Source: JBKHBQ01 sp046542305
GTDB taxonomy: Bacteria > Bacteroidota > Bacteroidia > Bacteroidales > 4484-276
Direction of reading: 5' to 3'
Length of the DNA stretch: 25,581 nucleotides
NCBI GenBank assembly: GCA_046542305.1
Contig: JBKHBQ010000019.1
Location: 1 to 25,581, forward strand
Program-made: the position numbers and the translations under genes
Shown: positions 1 through 8,008 of the stretch, one piece after another
How the letters are laid out: every line of letters begins with the position of its first letter
Position numbering within the stretch: position 1 is the first letter of the stretch
The notes under the pieces: generated by a model
Database searches by the model: none
What the model saw: the letters and a program-made list of their open reading frames with translations, nothing else
What the model was told of the DNA's origin: nothing

Positions 1-888
1 GGAGATTACCGGCGGCGTGCCTACCAGAAAGCGGCTCATACCTGCGGCCGGTTTATACTCGAGGTTGAAGGCAAACGGATTGTCATCGCCGAACCAGCCC
101 CACACCGGCGACTCCAGCATATTCTGCAACTCCTTTTTCACAAACAGCCAGGCTGGCGCACCGGGGCCGCCATTCAGGTATTTATAGGTGCACCCAATGG
201 CCAGGTCGGCATCTGCGTCGCTAAGCTGCACAGGCACCACCCCGGCTGAATGGCTAAGATCCCACAGCATCAGGGCGCCATGGCTGTGAACCAGATCGGT
301 TACGGCCTTCATGTCATGCATAAAGGCGCTCTTGAATGCCACATGCGAAAGCACCACCAGGGCGGTATTGTCGTTGAGTACTTTCTTCAGATCTTCCTGC
401 GAAAGCGTCAGGCCATCGGATGAATGAGCAAGTGCCACCTCATAATCTGCGCCCAGTTGGCGGGCGATGCCTTGCAGCACGTACAGGTCGGTCGGAAAAT
501 TCAGATCATCGGTGATGATGCGGGTGCGGTTCTGCTTAAGCTTCACCGAAGCCCAGGCTGCTTTAAACAGGTTGAGCGAAGTAGAGTCGCCCACAATCAC
601 TTCATCCTCGCCGGCACCGATAATGGGCGCCAGCCGGGCACCCAGCCGCCGCGGCATGTCGTACCAGCCTTCGTTCCAACTGCGGATAAGCCGCTTGCCC
701 CACTGATGATCCACGGTTTGCTGCAGACGCTCGCGCGTACGGTGCGGCAAGCGCCCCAGTGAATTGCCATCAAGGTAAATGATGTTGGGTTCGGGAATAA
801 AAAAGGACATTCTGAATCTTCCCAGCGGATCGTGGTGATCGGCGCGGCGCGCATAGGCTATGCCGCTTTCAAAGTGTTTCTCGGCCAT
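1..888 (-). CDS. kynU: Kynureninase, C-terminus cut by window edge
   Basis: PLP-dependent kynureninase (fold-type I, class-V aminotransferase-like), which cleaves L-kynurenine or 3-hydroxykynurenine to (hydroxy)anthranilate plus alanine in tryptophan breakdown or NAD synthesis; cytosolic. The 296 codons present show YLDGNSLGRLP (residues 38-48), the GDSTSLNLFK cofactor-phosphate region (100-109), NFPTDLY (130-136), WDLSHSAG (209-216, with the cofactor-contacting Asp) and CTYKYLNGGPG (233-243), whose Lys236 should be the Schiff-base lysine. The frame is still open at base 1 in the conserved RFLVGTPPVIS segment, so about 120 C-terminal residues of the usual roughly 420 lie outside. The ATG at 888 is the only in-frame start near the conserved N-terminus. 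No good promoter box is visible upstream. Family assignment is secure; whether it prefers kynurenine or its 3-hydroxy form cannot be read. Confidence 0.95.
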   Translation of the reverse strand, partial: MAEKHFESGIAYARRADHHDPLGRFRMSFFIPEPNIIYLDGNSLGRLPHRTRERLQQTVDHQWGKRLIRSWNEGWYDMPRRLGARLAPIIGAGEDEVIVGDSTSLNLFKAAWASVKLKQNRTRIITDDLNFPTDLYVLQGIARQLGADYEVALAHSSDGLTLSQEDLKKVLNDNTALVVLSHVAFKSAFMHDMKAVTDLVHSHGALMLWDLSHSAGVVPVQLSDADADLAIGCTYKYLNGGPGAPAWLFVKKELQNMLESPVWGWFGDDNPFAFNLEYKPAAGMSRFLVGTPPVIS

Positions 889-1010
889 GAATATGTGTAA
901 AATAATCCAATCAAAAAAAAAACTAATAAAAAGCTGCTTTCACCGCAGATGTTCGGCAGGGCCTTAACCTGTATCCGAAACCATTTTCTGCATCCAGCTA
1001 AATAATCACC

Positions 1011-1020
1011 CTAAATTTAG
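1011..1020. promoter_or_regulatory. Palindrome CTAAATTTAG upstream of kynU
   Basis: A perfect 10-bp palindrome, flanked by a wider GCTAA (997-1001) and TTAGC (1027-1031) pair, about 125 bases upstream of the kynU start. It could be an operator, but in such AT-rich DNA it could be chance. Confidence 0.25.
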
Positions 1021-1049
1021 AAAAAATTAGCTGATCAGCCCCGCTGATC
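1021..1049 (-). terminator. Rho-independent terminator after SGNH hydrolase
   Basis: A perfect 7-bp inverted repeat GATCAGC-CCC-GCTGATC (1033-1049) begins 16 bases past the stop of the minus-strand SGNH hydrolase. Read on the minus strand it is followed by AGCTAATTTTTT. It separates this gene from kynU, which lies downstream in the same direction. Confidence 0.75.
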
Positions 1050-1064
1050 CAAAAAAAAGTTTCT

Positions 1065-1709
1065 TCATCTTAAAATCTTGTTTGACATGGGAAAAAGCAA
1101 ATCTGCCCATTTCCCGTACATCCTTGCAGAAGGATGCAAACCGTCAGAAGCAAGCAGGCTAAGGTCTCCGGCAACCTGCCGCGATACAGGCGTAACATCT
1201 GCAAAAGCCACACCTGTCCGTTGTGTCTCGCTCTTCTTGATAGCATTGAATGCATCGATTTCACCTGCAATTCGTGCGGTATCCATTCCTGCAGCAAAAG
1301 GTGTAACGCTGTAGTCAGGAATAGAAATTACAATCACCCTCCGCGTGTCATTGCCTGCAAAACCGATGCATTGCCGGATCAGATCCCTGAGTTCCCGGCG
1401 GTATTCTGTGGCATCCATCCTACGGTACTGGTTATTCACTCCGATGAGCAGGGTTACCAGTGGATAGGTGCCCTGGGGAGCATTTTCGGCGATGCCTTCC
1501 GCGAGTTGATTTGCTGACCATCCTGTGCGTGCAATGATCGTCACTTCGGGAAGGAATCCTGCATTCTGCAATCTGCCGGCAAGTTGCTGCGGAAACCCTG
1601 TACCCTCGGCTACTCCTTCGCCGATGGTATACGAATCGCCAAGAGCAAGGTATCTGATGCTGGTTGCGCCTAATGTTTCATCCTGCTGTATATCCTGGTG
1701 CCTGAGCAT
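1065..1709 (-). CDS. SGNH/GDSL-family hydrolase (probable esterase)
   Basis: A 214-aa SGNH-fold serine esterase/lipase-type protein. Counting from the ATG at 1709, block I is LALGDSYTIGEG with the nucleophile Ser26, block II contains RTGWSANQ with Gly63, block III is GVNNQ with Asn92, and block V is SDGLHPS with Asp189 and His192, so the full catalytic set is present. The substrate is unknown; members act on acyl esters of lipids, sugars or peptidoglycan. No signal peptide is visible, which suggests a cytoplasmic enzyme. The frame can be opened to a TTG at 1763, but a perfect TAATTTTG -7 box lies inside that extension (1727-1734), so I chose the ATG. The gene is single, is followed by a terminator and diverges from the erythromycin-esterase-family gene. 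Confidence 0.85.
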   Translation of the reverse strand: MLRHQDIQQDETLGATSIRYLALGDSYTIGEGVAEGTGFPQQLAGRLQNAGFLPEVTIIARTGWSANQLAEGIAENAPQGTYPLVTLLIGVNNQYRRMDATEYRRELRDLIRQCIGFAGNDTRRVIVISIPDYSVTPFAAGMDTARIAGEIDAFNAIKKSETQRTGVAFADVTPVSRQVAGDLSLLASDGLHPSARMYGKWADLLFPMSNKILR

Positions 1710-1726
1710 GAGATTATAATCAGCGG

Positions 1727-1734
1727 CAAAATTA
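1727..1734 (-). promoter_or_regulatory. Bacteroidota -7 box TAATTTTG
   Basis: A perfect match to TAnnTTTG on the minus strand, 18 bases before the ATG at 1709. It implies a very short leader and argues against the TTG at 1763 as start. No convincing -33 element is seen. Confidence 0.45.
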
Positions 1735-1891
1735 ACAAGGTTAGCGACAATATTCCCATCCAAAAAGAAAGAATCGTATTTATCCGATTTATGATATGAA
1801 TTTATGCTGCGATGCCCGCATCAGCTAAATATTTCATGCATCAAATATTCTGGTTCTGTTTTTGCGCTCCGGTTGGAAAAAATGATGAGTT

Positions 1892-3217
1892 ATGGCATTA
1901 TTCAACAGAGGAGCACAGGAAATTAATCAACAGGATGTGATGAACCTCATCCAGACCCATTCTCATGATCCCGAAGAAAGCCTCGATCCGTTGATGGAAC
2001 GCATTGGGGATGCCCGGATCGTTTTGCTGGGGGAGGCTTCGCACGGAACACATGAGTATTATGTATGGAGGTCGCGGATTTCGCAGCGCCTGATCCGTGA
2101 AAAAGGATTCAATATCATCGGTGTGGAGGGCGACTGGCCCGACTGCTATCGCATCAACCGCTATATCAGGAATTATGATAACAGCGGGATAAAGGCGGTG
2201 GATGTGTTGAAGAAATTCAACAGATGGCCTACCTGGATGTGGGCCAACTGGGAGGTTTCAGCATTGATGGAGTGGCTGAAAAACCACAACGGTGATCTGC
2301 CCTACAAGCAGCAGGTTGGTTTTTACGGTCTCGACGTTTACAGCCTGTGGGAATCGCTGGAAGCCATCCTCGATTACCTGCGCGAAAACGATCCTGACGC
2401 TTTAAAAGCCGCTGAGGAGGCCATGCTATGTTTCGAGCCTTACGATCGTGAGGGATCGGATTACGGCGTATCGGCCCGCTTTGTGCCCGAGAGTTGCGAG
2501 CAGGAAGTGCTGAAGCTGCTGAAAATGATCCGCGCCCGCGTCCCGCTTTACGACAGCGATCCCGAGGCGCCTTTCAACGCAGAACAAAATGCCATGACCG
2601 CAGTAAATGCCGAACGTTACTATCGGGCTATGATCGAAGGCGGCCCCGAATCGTGGAATATCCGGGATGTGCATATGACCGATACCCTGGAAAAATTGCT
2701 GGATTTTCATGGCCCCGGTTCCAAAGCTATCGTTTGGGAGCACAACACCCATATTGGCGATGCCCGTGCTACCGACATGGCACGAGGCGGGATGGTGAAC
2801 GTAGGGCAACTGGCACGCGAGCGGTGGGGAAAATCCAACACCGTACTGGTGGGATTCGGGTCGTACCGCGGAACCGTAATTGCCGGACGCGCCTGGGGAG
2901 CGCCCATGCAGGAAATGGAAGTTCCGGCAGCGCGGAAAGGAAGCTGGGAGGACATGCTGCACAGCACCACCCCCGAAAATAAACTGCTCATCAGCAACGA
3001 CATCAGGAAATATCCGCTGCTCGACAGCAGGATCAATCACCGGGCCATCGGTGTGGTGTACGATCCCTTGCACGAAAAATATGGTAACTACGTCCCAAGC
3101 ATGATACCTGAACGCTATGACGCCTTTATGTTTTTCGATCGCGCCGAAGCTCTTCATCCACTAAAGGTGGAACCGCAAGGCGAACTCACGCCCGAAACTT
3201 ATCCCTGGGGAATCTGA
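1892..3217 (+). CDS. Erythromycin esterase-family protein
   Basis: A 441-aa member of the EreA/EreB superfamily. Visible motifs are LLGEASHGTHEYY (residues 45-57, with Glu48, His51 and His54), GVEGDWPDC (77-85, with Glu79) and VWEHNTHIGDARAT (281-294, with His284 and His287), which match the metal-independent or metal-binding hydrolase centre described for Ere enzymes. Most chromosomal relatives are not proven macrolide esterases and their natural substrate is unknown, so resistance should not be assumed. No signal peptide is seen. Nothing around it suggests a resistance cassette: there is no integron, transposase or composition shift. The start is the ATG at 1892; two nearby upstream ATGs are out of frame. 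A near-consensus TGTTTTTG at 1857-1864 may be its -7 box. It converges with the next gene, with 4 bases between the stops. Confidence 0.88.
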   Translation: MALFNRGAQEINQQDVMNLIQTHSHDPEESLDPLMERIGDARIVLLGEASHGTHEYYVWRSRISQRLIREKGFNIIGVEGDWPDCYRINRYIRNYDNSGIKAVDVLKKFNRWPTWMWANWEVSALMEWLKNHNGDLPYKQQVGFYGLDVYSLWESLEAILDYLRENDPDALKAAEEAMLCFEPYDREGSDYGVSARFVPESCEQEVLKLLKMIRARVPLYDSDPEAPFNAEQNAMTAVNAERYYRAMIEGGPESWNIRDVHMTDTLEKLLDFHGPGSKAIVWEHNTHIGDARATDMARGGMVNVGQLARERWGKSNTVLVGFGSYRGTVIAGRAWGAPMQEMEVPAARKGSWEDMLHSTTPENKLLISNDIRKYPLLDSRINHRAIGVVYDPLHEKYGNYVPSMIPERYDAFMFFDRAEALHPLKVEPQGELTPETYPWGI

Positions 3218-3221
3218 GGAA

Positions 3222-4379
3222 TCAGATTTCCGATGTCGGGCAGAATGCCTGCGGATAGTCCCTGGCCAGAAGGCTGGAGGCAAGGCTTATGCAGTTGATA
3301 TCGAGGTGCTCGGTCCAGGTAGGCGACAATTGATTGGAAGGTTTCGACCAGAAATCTTCGATCTCGCCGGCCAGCCCGGTGTATTCCTTGAGGGAGTTCA
3401 GGTCGAATTCCACAGAATCATTGCGATCCTTCAATCCGTACAATACTCTGATGCCTAAGGACAATCCGCATTCTCTGAATGCAAGCCTCATATCGGCGGG
3501 TTGTAGAGAATCGTACACATGCATGGAATAGGCCCTGAGGCCGGCCACAGCTTCCGAGATCAGGTATTCCGGCCTGATGCAGGCAGGCAGTTGCACGCCA
3601 CGGGCCCGGAGTTCCGTAGTTTTTGCCGCATTCAGCAGCAGTCCGCCAATGCCCAGTGCATCGGTTGTAAACCAATCCATGCCTCCGCAAATGCTTTTCA
3701 TTTCCTGTTCCAGGATCTCCAGCAGGGGGCGGCTTTCGGGCGCGGCTATCATGGCACTGATGGTGCTTACCAGTCCCTCCAGCGGATCGTGGGCGCCCAT
3801 GCTGGTAATCACCGGCTCGCTCAGGTCGATGTTCATTTTCCAATACATGCGATACAGGCCGTTGTCGTGGTGAACAAAGCTGCGGCTTGCTTCCATCAGC
3901 TCCGACGCCCACAGCCCGTAGGTCTTCTTGCCGGTTTCGTGCTGGGCAAGCAACAAGGCATTGAACCACCGGGTGAGGTAGTGAAAATACTGTCCGTCGC
4001 GCTCCCATTCCAGGCGTTGGTTAAAAGGTTCGTCTCTGGTTCGTTCGGGCAATTTTTTGCCGATGCGCAGACCGCCGGTGGTGGGATGGATCTTTCCTTC
4101 GGTTTCGGAAAGGCCGCTGATCCACCCTTTGCGGGTATCGTCAGGGCGGTGGCGGCCCAATGTATGGTGTACCTGGTCTATTAATTTCAGGGCTTTTTTC
4201 TGATATGCAGCCGAATTGAGCAGATTCGACAATGCAAAGCAACATTGCACTGCAAAGGAATCCGTCCACAGGTATCGTTGTGCGGGATCGCCGGCAGCGT
4301 TGGAAATACCGGTACGACTCAGGAAGTCGTCGGTTAGTGTGCGGGCTACCACGGCCGGAGTGTTTTTGTTTTTATTCAT
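3222..4379 (-). CDS. Uncharacterised 385-aa protein, possibly alpha/alpha-toroid
   Basis: I do not recognise a named family. The protein is soluble, without signal peptide or membrane segments, rich in aromatic residues and predicted helices. Conserved-looking blocks are RYLWTDSFAVQCC (residues 35-47), GWISGLSETEGKIHPTTGG (about 85-103), RLEWERDGQYFHYLTRWF (about 121-138), then GAHDPLEGL. Alternating helices with Trp/Asp/Glu-rich loops recall six-hairpin (alpha/alpha-toroid) glycosidases, but I see no diagnostic catalytic motif, so that is inference. The start codon overlaps a possible 28-codon ORF upstream (4372-4458), and pcm lies just before that, so this gene may be translated from the pcm transcript. 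Its 3-prime end meets that of the Ere-family gene, leaving no room for a separate terminator. Confidence 0.75.
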   Translation of the reverse strand: MNKNKNTPAVVARTLTDDFLSRTGISNAAGDPAQRYLWTDSFAVQCCFALSNLLNSAAYQKKALKLIDQVHHTLGRHRPDDTRKGWISGLSETEGKIHPTTGGLRIGKKLPERTRDEPFNQRLEWERDGQYFHYLTRWFNALLLAQHETGKKTYGLWASELMEASRSFVHHDNGLYRMYWKMNIDLSEPVITSMGAHDPLEGLVSTISAMIAAPESRPLLEILEQEMKSICGGMDWFTTDALGIGGLLLNAAKTTELRARGVQLPACIRPEYLISEAVAGLRAYSMHVYDSLQPADMRLAFRECGLSLGIRVLYGLKDRNDSVEFDLNSLKEYTGLAGEIEDFWSKPSNQLSPTWTEHLDINCISLASSLLARDYPQAFCPTSEI

Positions 4380-4458
4380 CGAACATTGGTTTTAAAAATT
4401 TCTTCCAGGGCTGCAGCACTTCCGGTGCCGGCAGTTCCGTTCCCAATTCGCGCATCAT
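4372..4458 (-). CDS. Possible 28-aa micro-ORF overlapping the next start
   Basis: It begins at tandem ATGs (4458), encodes 28 residues rich in Pro, Trp, Glu and Lys, and stops 8 bases inside the following gene (ATG at 4379). It lies 33 bases after the pcm stop. The overlap is typical of translational coupling. It could be a leader peptide, a real small protein, or the lost N-terminus of the downstream gene in another frame. Family knowledge is lacking. Confidence 0.3.
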   Translation of the reverse strand: MMRELGTELPAPEVLQPWKKFLKPMFDE

Positions 4459-4490
4459 CTGCCAGCTCTTGATGATGATTTATGATCCTG

Positions 4491-5120
4491 TTATTTTTTT
4501 TGGCTTTCGCCGGTCATAGGAACAAAGCGGACGTGGATAAGGTCGTGTTCCGTAAATTCCCCCTCGCCTTTCTTTTCGAGCATCATCAGTTTCTGAAAGG
4601 TATTTGTCAGCGGACCCAGGATTCTGCCGCCGGTTTTTAGCTGTTCTTTCAGGGGCTCGGGAAAATGAGACGCGGCGGCGGTAAGCATGATCTTATCGAA
4701 TGGCGCTTTTTGGGGCCACCCTTTGTATCCGTCGCCGTAGCTGATGCTAACGTTGGTTATCCCTGCCGTCTCCAGATTCTCCCGGGCCAGGTTGGCAAGC
4801 CATTCTACAATTTCCACGCTGTATACATGCTTCACCAGCCGCGACATGACGGCGGCATTGTATCCGCAGCCGCTGCCCACTTCGAGCACGGTATCACCGG
4901 GCTGCAGATCGAGCACCTGGGCCATATATGCCACAATGTACGGTTGGCTGATGGTTTGCCCCTTGCCGATGGGAAGCGGGCTGTCCTCGTAAGCCATTTG
5001 CTTCAGGTCGTCAGGGACAAAAAGCGAGCGGTCTACTTCCCGCATGGCATCCAGCACCCTCGGATCGCGGATGTCGCGGCCCTGCAAATGTAACCTGATC
5101 ATTCTTTCCTTTGCATCCAT
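4491..5120 (-). CDS. pcm: Protein-L-isoaspartate O-methyltransferase
   Basis: A SAM-dependent methyltransferase that methylates L-isoaspartyl residues in damaged proteins so that they can revert to aspartate; cytosolic repair enzyme. From the ATG at 5120 the protein has 209 residues, the usual length. Family signatures are FVPDDLKQMAYEDSPLPIG (34-52), GQTISQPYIVA (54-64), SAM motif I VLEVGSGCGYNAAV (78-91) and the acidic residue in YSVEIVEWLA after the next strand. A TTG at 5156 would add 12 residues without similarity to the family, so I reject it. The gene diverges from the secreted beta-barrel gene and is followed closely by the micro-ORF and the uncharacterised 385-aa protein, which may be co-transcribed. 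Confidence 0.95.
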   Translation of the reverse strand: MDAKERMIRLHLQGRDIRDPRVLDAMREVDRSLFVPDDLKQMAYEDSPLPIGKGQTISQPYIVAYMAQVLDLQPGDTVLEVGSGCGYNAAVMSRLVKHVYSVEIVEWLANLARENLETAGITNVSISYGDGYKGWPQKAPFDKIMLTAAASHFPEPLKEQLKTGGRILGPLTNTFQKLMMLEKKGEGEFTEHDLIHVRFVPMTGESQKK

Positions 5121-5202
5121 AATTATCGTATTACTTTGTTTGTATCTCAGGGGCAAAAACCATTCCGCTTGAATTTAGATACCTGAAATCAAAAAAAGTT
5201 TT

Positions 5203-5210
5203 TAGCTTTG
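5203..5210 (+). promoter_or_regulatory. Bacteroidota -7 box TAGCTTTG
   Basis: A perfect TAnnTTTG match 30 bases upstream of the ATG at 5241. It overlaps the alternative TTG start at 5208, so that TTG cannot be the start of a transcript made from this box. Confidence 0.6.
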
Positions 5211-5240
5211 AGCCTTCATATAAACCAAAAATCAAGAAAA

Positions 5241-6509
5241 ATGAAACCCAGAAGTTTGTACCTTAGAATCCTTCCGGTGGTAGTGGCCTGCTTGCTGCTA
5301 CAGGTAGCAACGGCTCAGAAAAATTTTCAGCCCGGCTATATTGTAGATCTTGCCGGGGACACTACCTACGGCTTTATCGATAACAGAGACTGGGATGTAA
5401 ACCCCCAATCAGTTACCTTCAGCCCCACAGCCGGGGAGGGGGGCAGGGAGTTTTCGCCGCTGGAAATCCATTCGTTTGGCACCGCAGATACCAGATATAC
5501 GGGGGCGGTGGTGCAACTGGAGATCAGCCTCCGCACTACCAGCGAACTCAAAAGCGATCCTTCGCTTAAACTCCGGCAGGATACCCTTTTTCTGGAAACC
5601 ATCGTTCTGGGTCCTAAAAGCCTGTATGCCGCCAAACTAAGATACAGCAGCGACAATTACTATATCGAAAACAATGGCGAATACCAGTTGCTTGAGTACA
5701 AAAAATATTTCCGGATGACAGACAAAAAGCGTATGATCGCGGAGAACAAAAAATACATAGGCCAGTTGATCGTTTATCTCGATAATTGCCCGCAGATCAC
5801 GCAAAAAATCAACAATGTGCGGTACGAGATGGGTGGCCTGAGGAAGTTGTTTTTGTCGTGGTATGATTGCATGCAATCGGCGCCCGGATTTCAATCGCCT
5901 GTTGAGAAACTGAAGTTCAGATGGGGCGCAGTGGCCGGAGCAACCATCAGCAACCTTTTCGCTTCGGGCAATGTTCCTTCCCAACTGCCGGAAGTGGATT
6001 TCCCTTCCTCGGTCGATCCCACCGCCGGTTTCTGCCTGGATGTGGTACTGCCGAAAGCCCAGCAAAAATGGTCGATCTACAACGAATTGATCTATACCAC
6101 CTACACATTCGAAAGCTCCTGGTCTGAATACATGCACGAGGATTATTTTAAAAACATAAACTTCACCCTGTCATTTGGCTATATCAGGCTTAACAATGCG
6201 GTAAGGTATAGTATGCCGGTGGGAAAAAATGTGTTTGTTTTCTTGAATGCAGGTGTGAGCAATGGCGTGGTGGTAAACAGTACCAATGTGAAAAAAGAGC
6301 ATTCCAGGTTTTATTCCACTGAAAAGTATGAGGAGAACATGGCTATAGATGCTAAAAAGCACGAAATAGGTTATCTCGTAGGAGCCGGTTTGAAATACGG
6401 CAGGTTTTCGCTCGAATCGAGATATGAATTTTCCAATGGGTTGTCAGGACTCGTCAACTTCCAGGCCAATGTCAGAAGGATATATTTTATGGCCGGCTAC
6501 CGGTTTTAA
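5241..6509 (+). CDS. Secreted protein with outer-membrane beta-barrel C-terminus
   Basis: A 422-aa exported protein of unknown role. The N-terminus MKPRSLYLRILPVVVACLLL ends in VATAQ, a clear Sec signal peptide (about 26 residues). The next part (PGYIVDLAGDTTYGFI) is a short beta-rich region found at the front of Bacteroidota secreted proteins. A cysteine pair lies mid-protein (NCPQITQ and WYDCMQ). The C-terminal half has alternating strands, for example KLKFRWGAVAGATISNLFA, and ends in an aromatic-rich strand, YFMAGYRF, as in PorT-like barrels of 8-12 strands. It probably sits in the outer membrane. It is transcribed alone from the box at 5203-5210. The ATG is preferred over the TTG at 5208 because it is directly followed by the signal peptide. 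Confidence 0.8.
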   Translation: MKPRSLYLRILPVVVACLLLQVATAQKNFQPGYIVDLAGDTTYGFIDNRDWDVNPQSVTFSPTAGEGGREFSPLEIHSFGTADTRYTGAVVQLEISLRTTSELKSDPSLKLRQDTLFLETIVLGPKSLYAAKLRYSSDNYYIENNGEYQLLEYKKYFRMTDKKRMIAENKKYIGQLIVYLDNCPQITQKINNVRYEMGGLRKLFLSWYDCMQSAPGFQSPVEKLKFRWGAVAGATISNLFASGNVPSQLPEVDFPSSVDPTAGFCLDVVLPKAQQKWSIYNELIYTTYTFESSWSEYMHEDYFKNINFTLSFGYIRLNNAVRYSMPVGKNVFVFLNAGVSNGVVVNSTNVKKEHSRFYSTEKYEENMAIDAKKHEIGYLVGAGLKYGRFSLESRYEFSNGLSGLVNFQANVRRIYFMAGYRF

Positions 6510-6534
6510 ATACAGATTATTATGGATGATGGCT

Positions 6535-6565
6535 GCCTGCCTTACCGGTTTGAGCACGTGCAGGC
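6535..6565 (+). terminator. Weak hairpin after the beta-barrel gene
   Basis: GCCTGC (6535-6540) pairs with GCAGGC (6560-6565) across a 19-base loop and is followed by an AT-rich stretch. It lies 26 bases after the stop and between convergent genes. No clean T-run follows, so this is tentative. Confidence 0.3.
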
Positions 6566-6648
6566 AATAGCTTAATTATTTCACAAAATGTAGCCGAAAG
6601 GTCGTGGGTACGGTTTCCGATGGCGCCCTGACGTGCTCCGGGCAATCA

Positions 6649-7782
6649 TTATTCGATCGTTTCGCGGTATATTACACCCCGGTCGGCCAGGCCTTTGAGC
6701 AGAAATTCCACACATTCTTTTTTCTTCCCGATAAATTCGGGCGCCGAAACGCCCTTGCGGGTGTACAGGCCTTGTGCCACCATGCGTAGCGCCATGGTTG
6801 CAGTGTAGCCGGTGGTGCGGGCCATCGAATGCACCTTGGTATCAGGATCGTATTGGTCGAACAGGTCATAGGTGTAGCGGAGGGCTTTCCCGTCTTTATG
6901 GCCTTCTATTATTACGCGCATCACGGTGATGTCTTCTTCGCCCTCCTCCAGTTTCCACTTGGGAAACAGGATGCGGCTGGTGAAATCCAGCGGACTGATC
7001 ATCACGCCGTTGATGTTGATGGGCTCCTTGCTGAAAAAGCCGGTTTCACGCAGGACGGCCATTTTTTCGATATGGCCCTTGTAGCGGAGGGTTTTTTCGA
7101 TCATATTGGGGCAGTCGATGGTTTCGGCCAGCGAGCGCAGCCCGTCGCTGTTGAAGGCTTCCAGTGTGCCGATGCCGGGGAAGTTGAGCAGCTCGGGATC
7201 GGAGAGGGCGGGTTTTACCACCATCTTCCCGTTTTCGATGTAGCGGGCCGGGCGGGTGTATTCCTCAATTACGTCGATGGGGGAGAATACGGCCTTGTAC
7301 TCGTATGGCCACACGCGCTCCCTGGGCAGACCGCCCACGTAGGTTACCGCGCGGGTGGTTTTGTCGAGCTGGTGATGTGCATATCCGATCAGCACGTTGC
7401 TCATGCCCGGCGCAACGCCGATGTCGGAGATGGCAATCACGCCGTTGAGGCGGGCCAGTTCATCGAGTTCGAACAGGTCCTCGGGGAAAAAGGCGATGTC
7501 GATCACGTTCTTGCCTGCTTCAATGATGGCTTTCAGGGTTTTAAATCCCATAAATCCGGGCACGGCGCTCAGCACCATGTCGAAATCCGTCACCAGGCTT
7601 TTAACATCTTCCGGTTTGGAAAGGTCCTGCCGGATGGTGCGTATGCGGTCGTGACCTTCGAATTTCTTCAGGTTTTCGGGGCTGACATCCGCCACCGTAA
7701 CGTCAAATTCGCCGGCCGAAGCCAGGTCGAATACCATGGGGGCGCCAACCAGTCCGGCACCCAGAACAATTACCTTCATCAT
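6649..7782 (-). CDS. Saccharopine dehydrogenase-family oxidoreductase
   Basis: A 377-aa NAD(P)-dependent oxidoreductase. The Rossmann motif VIVLGAGLVGAP is at residues 4-15 and is followed by DVTVADVS at the end of strand 2. LSAVPGFMG, VIDIAFFPED and SDIGVAPGMSNVLIG are typical of the saccharopine dehydrogenase/lysine 6-dehydrogenase group, and the C-terminal alpha/beta domain includes VGGLPRERVWPYEYKAVFSP. The length fits L-lysine 6-dehydrogenase-like enzymes and saccharopine reductases; carboxynorspermidine synthase-type relatives are an alternative. It would therefore act on lysine or a related amino acid in the cytosol, but the substrate cannot be fixed from sequence. Two adjacent ATGs (7782 and 7779) are possible starts, with AAAAAGAAG just upstream as a plausible ribosome site. 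The likely promoter lies far upstream (8009-8016), giving a leader over 200 bases long. Confidence 0.85.
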   Translation of the reverse strand: MMKVIVLGAGLVGAPMVFDLASAGEFDVTVADVSPENLKKFEGHDRIRTIRQDLSKPEDVKSLVTDFDMVLSAVPGFMGFKTLKAIIEAGKNVIDIAFFPEDLFELDELARLNGVIAISDIGVAPGMSNVLIGYAHHQLDKTTRAVTYVGGLPRERVWPYEYKAVFSPIDVIEEYTRPARYIENGKMVVKPALSDPELLNFPGIGTLEAFNSDGLRSLAETIDCPNMIEKTLRYKGHIEKMAVLRETGFFSKEPININGVMISPLDFTSRILFPKWKLEEGEEDITVMRVIIEGHKDGKALRYTYDLFDQYDPDTKVHSMARTTGYTATMALRMVAQGLYTRKGVSAPEFIGKKKECVEFLLKGLADRGVIYRETIE

Positions 7783-8008
7783 GCTTCTTTTTGTTTGGAT
7801 ATGTTAATTTTTAGCTGTTTATACCACCACCTTCGGCGAAACTCCCGCCAGATTTTCTGCCACGACAGCAGAGCAGACGAGGCTGGACCCATGGCTGATA
7901 AAACTTAAAAACCGATCGGCAACCCGTCTTGCTGAGCAGCAGGCGAGGCAGGTTTGCTTCACTGATAAATTTCTGCAATATTCACTCTGTAAAGTGTAGT
8001 AAAAACTA

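Noticed and set aside
2426..3157. A 243-codon minus-strand frame opposite the Ere-family gene
   Set aside because: Shadow frame of a well-supported gene; no recognisable motif.
1892..3217. Acquired macrolide resistance gene
   Set aside because: There is no mobile element, integron site or composition shift, and the family is broad with mostly unknown substrates.
6829..7908. A 359-codon plus-strand frame opposite the saccharopine-dehydrogenase-family gene
   Set aside because: It is antisense to a gene with clear family motifs; its composition (many His, Val, Gly) is typical of a shadow frame.
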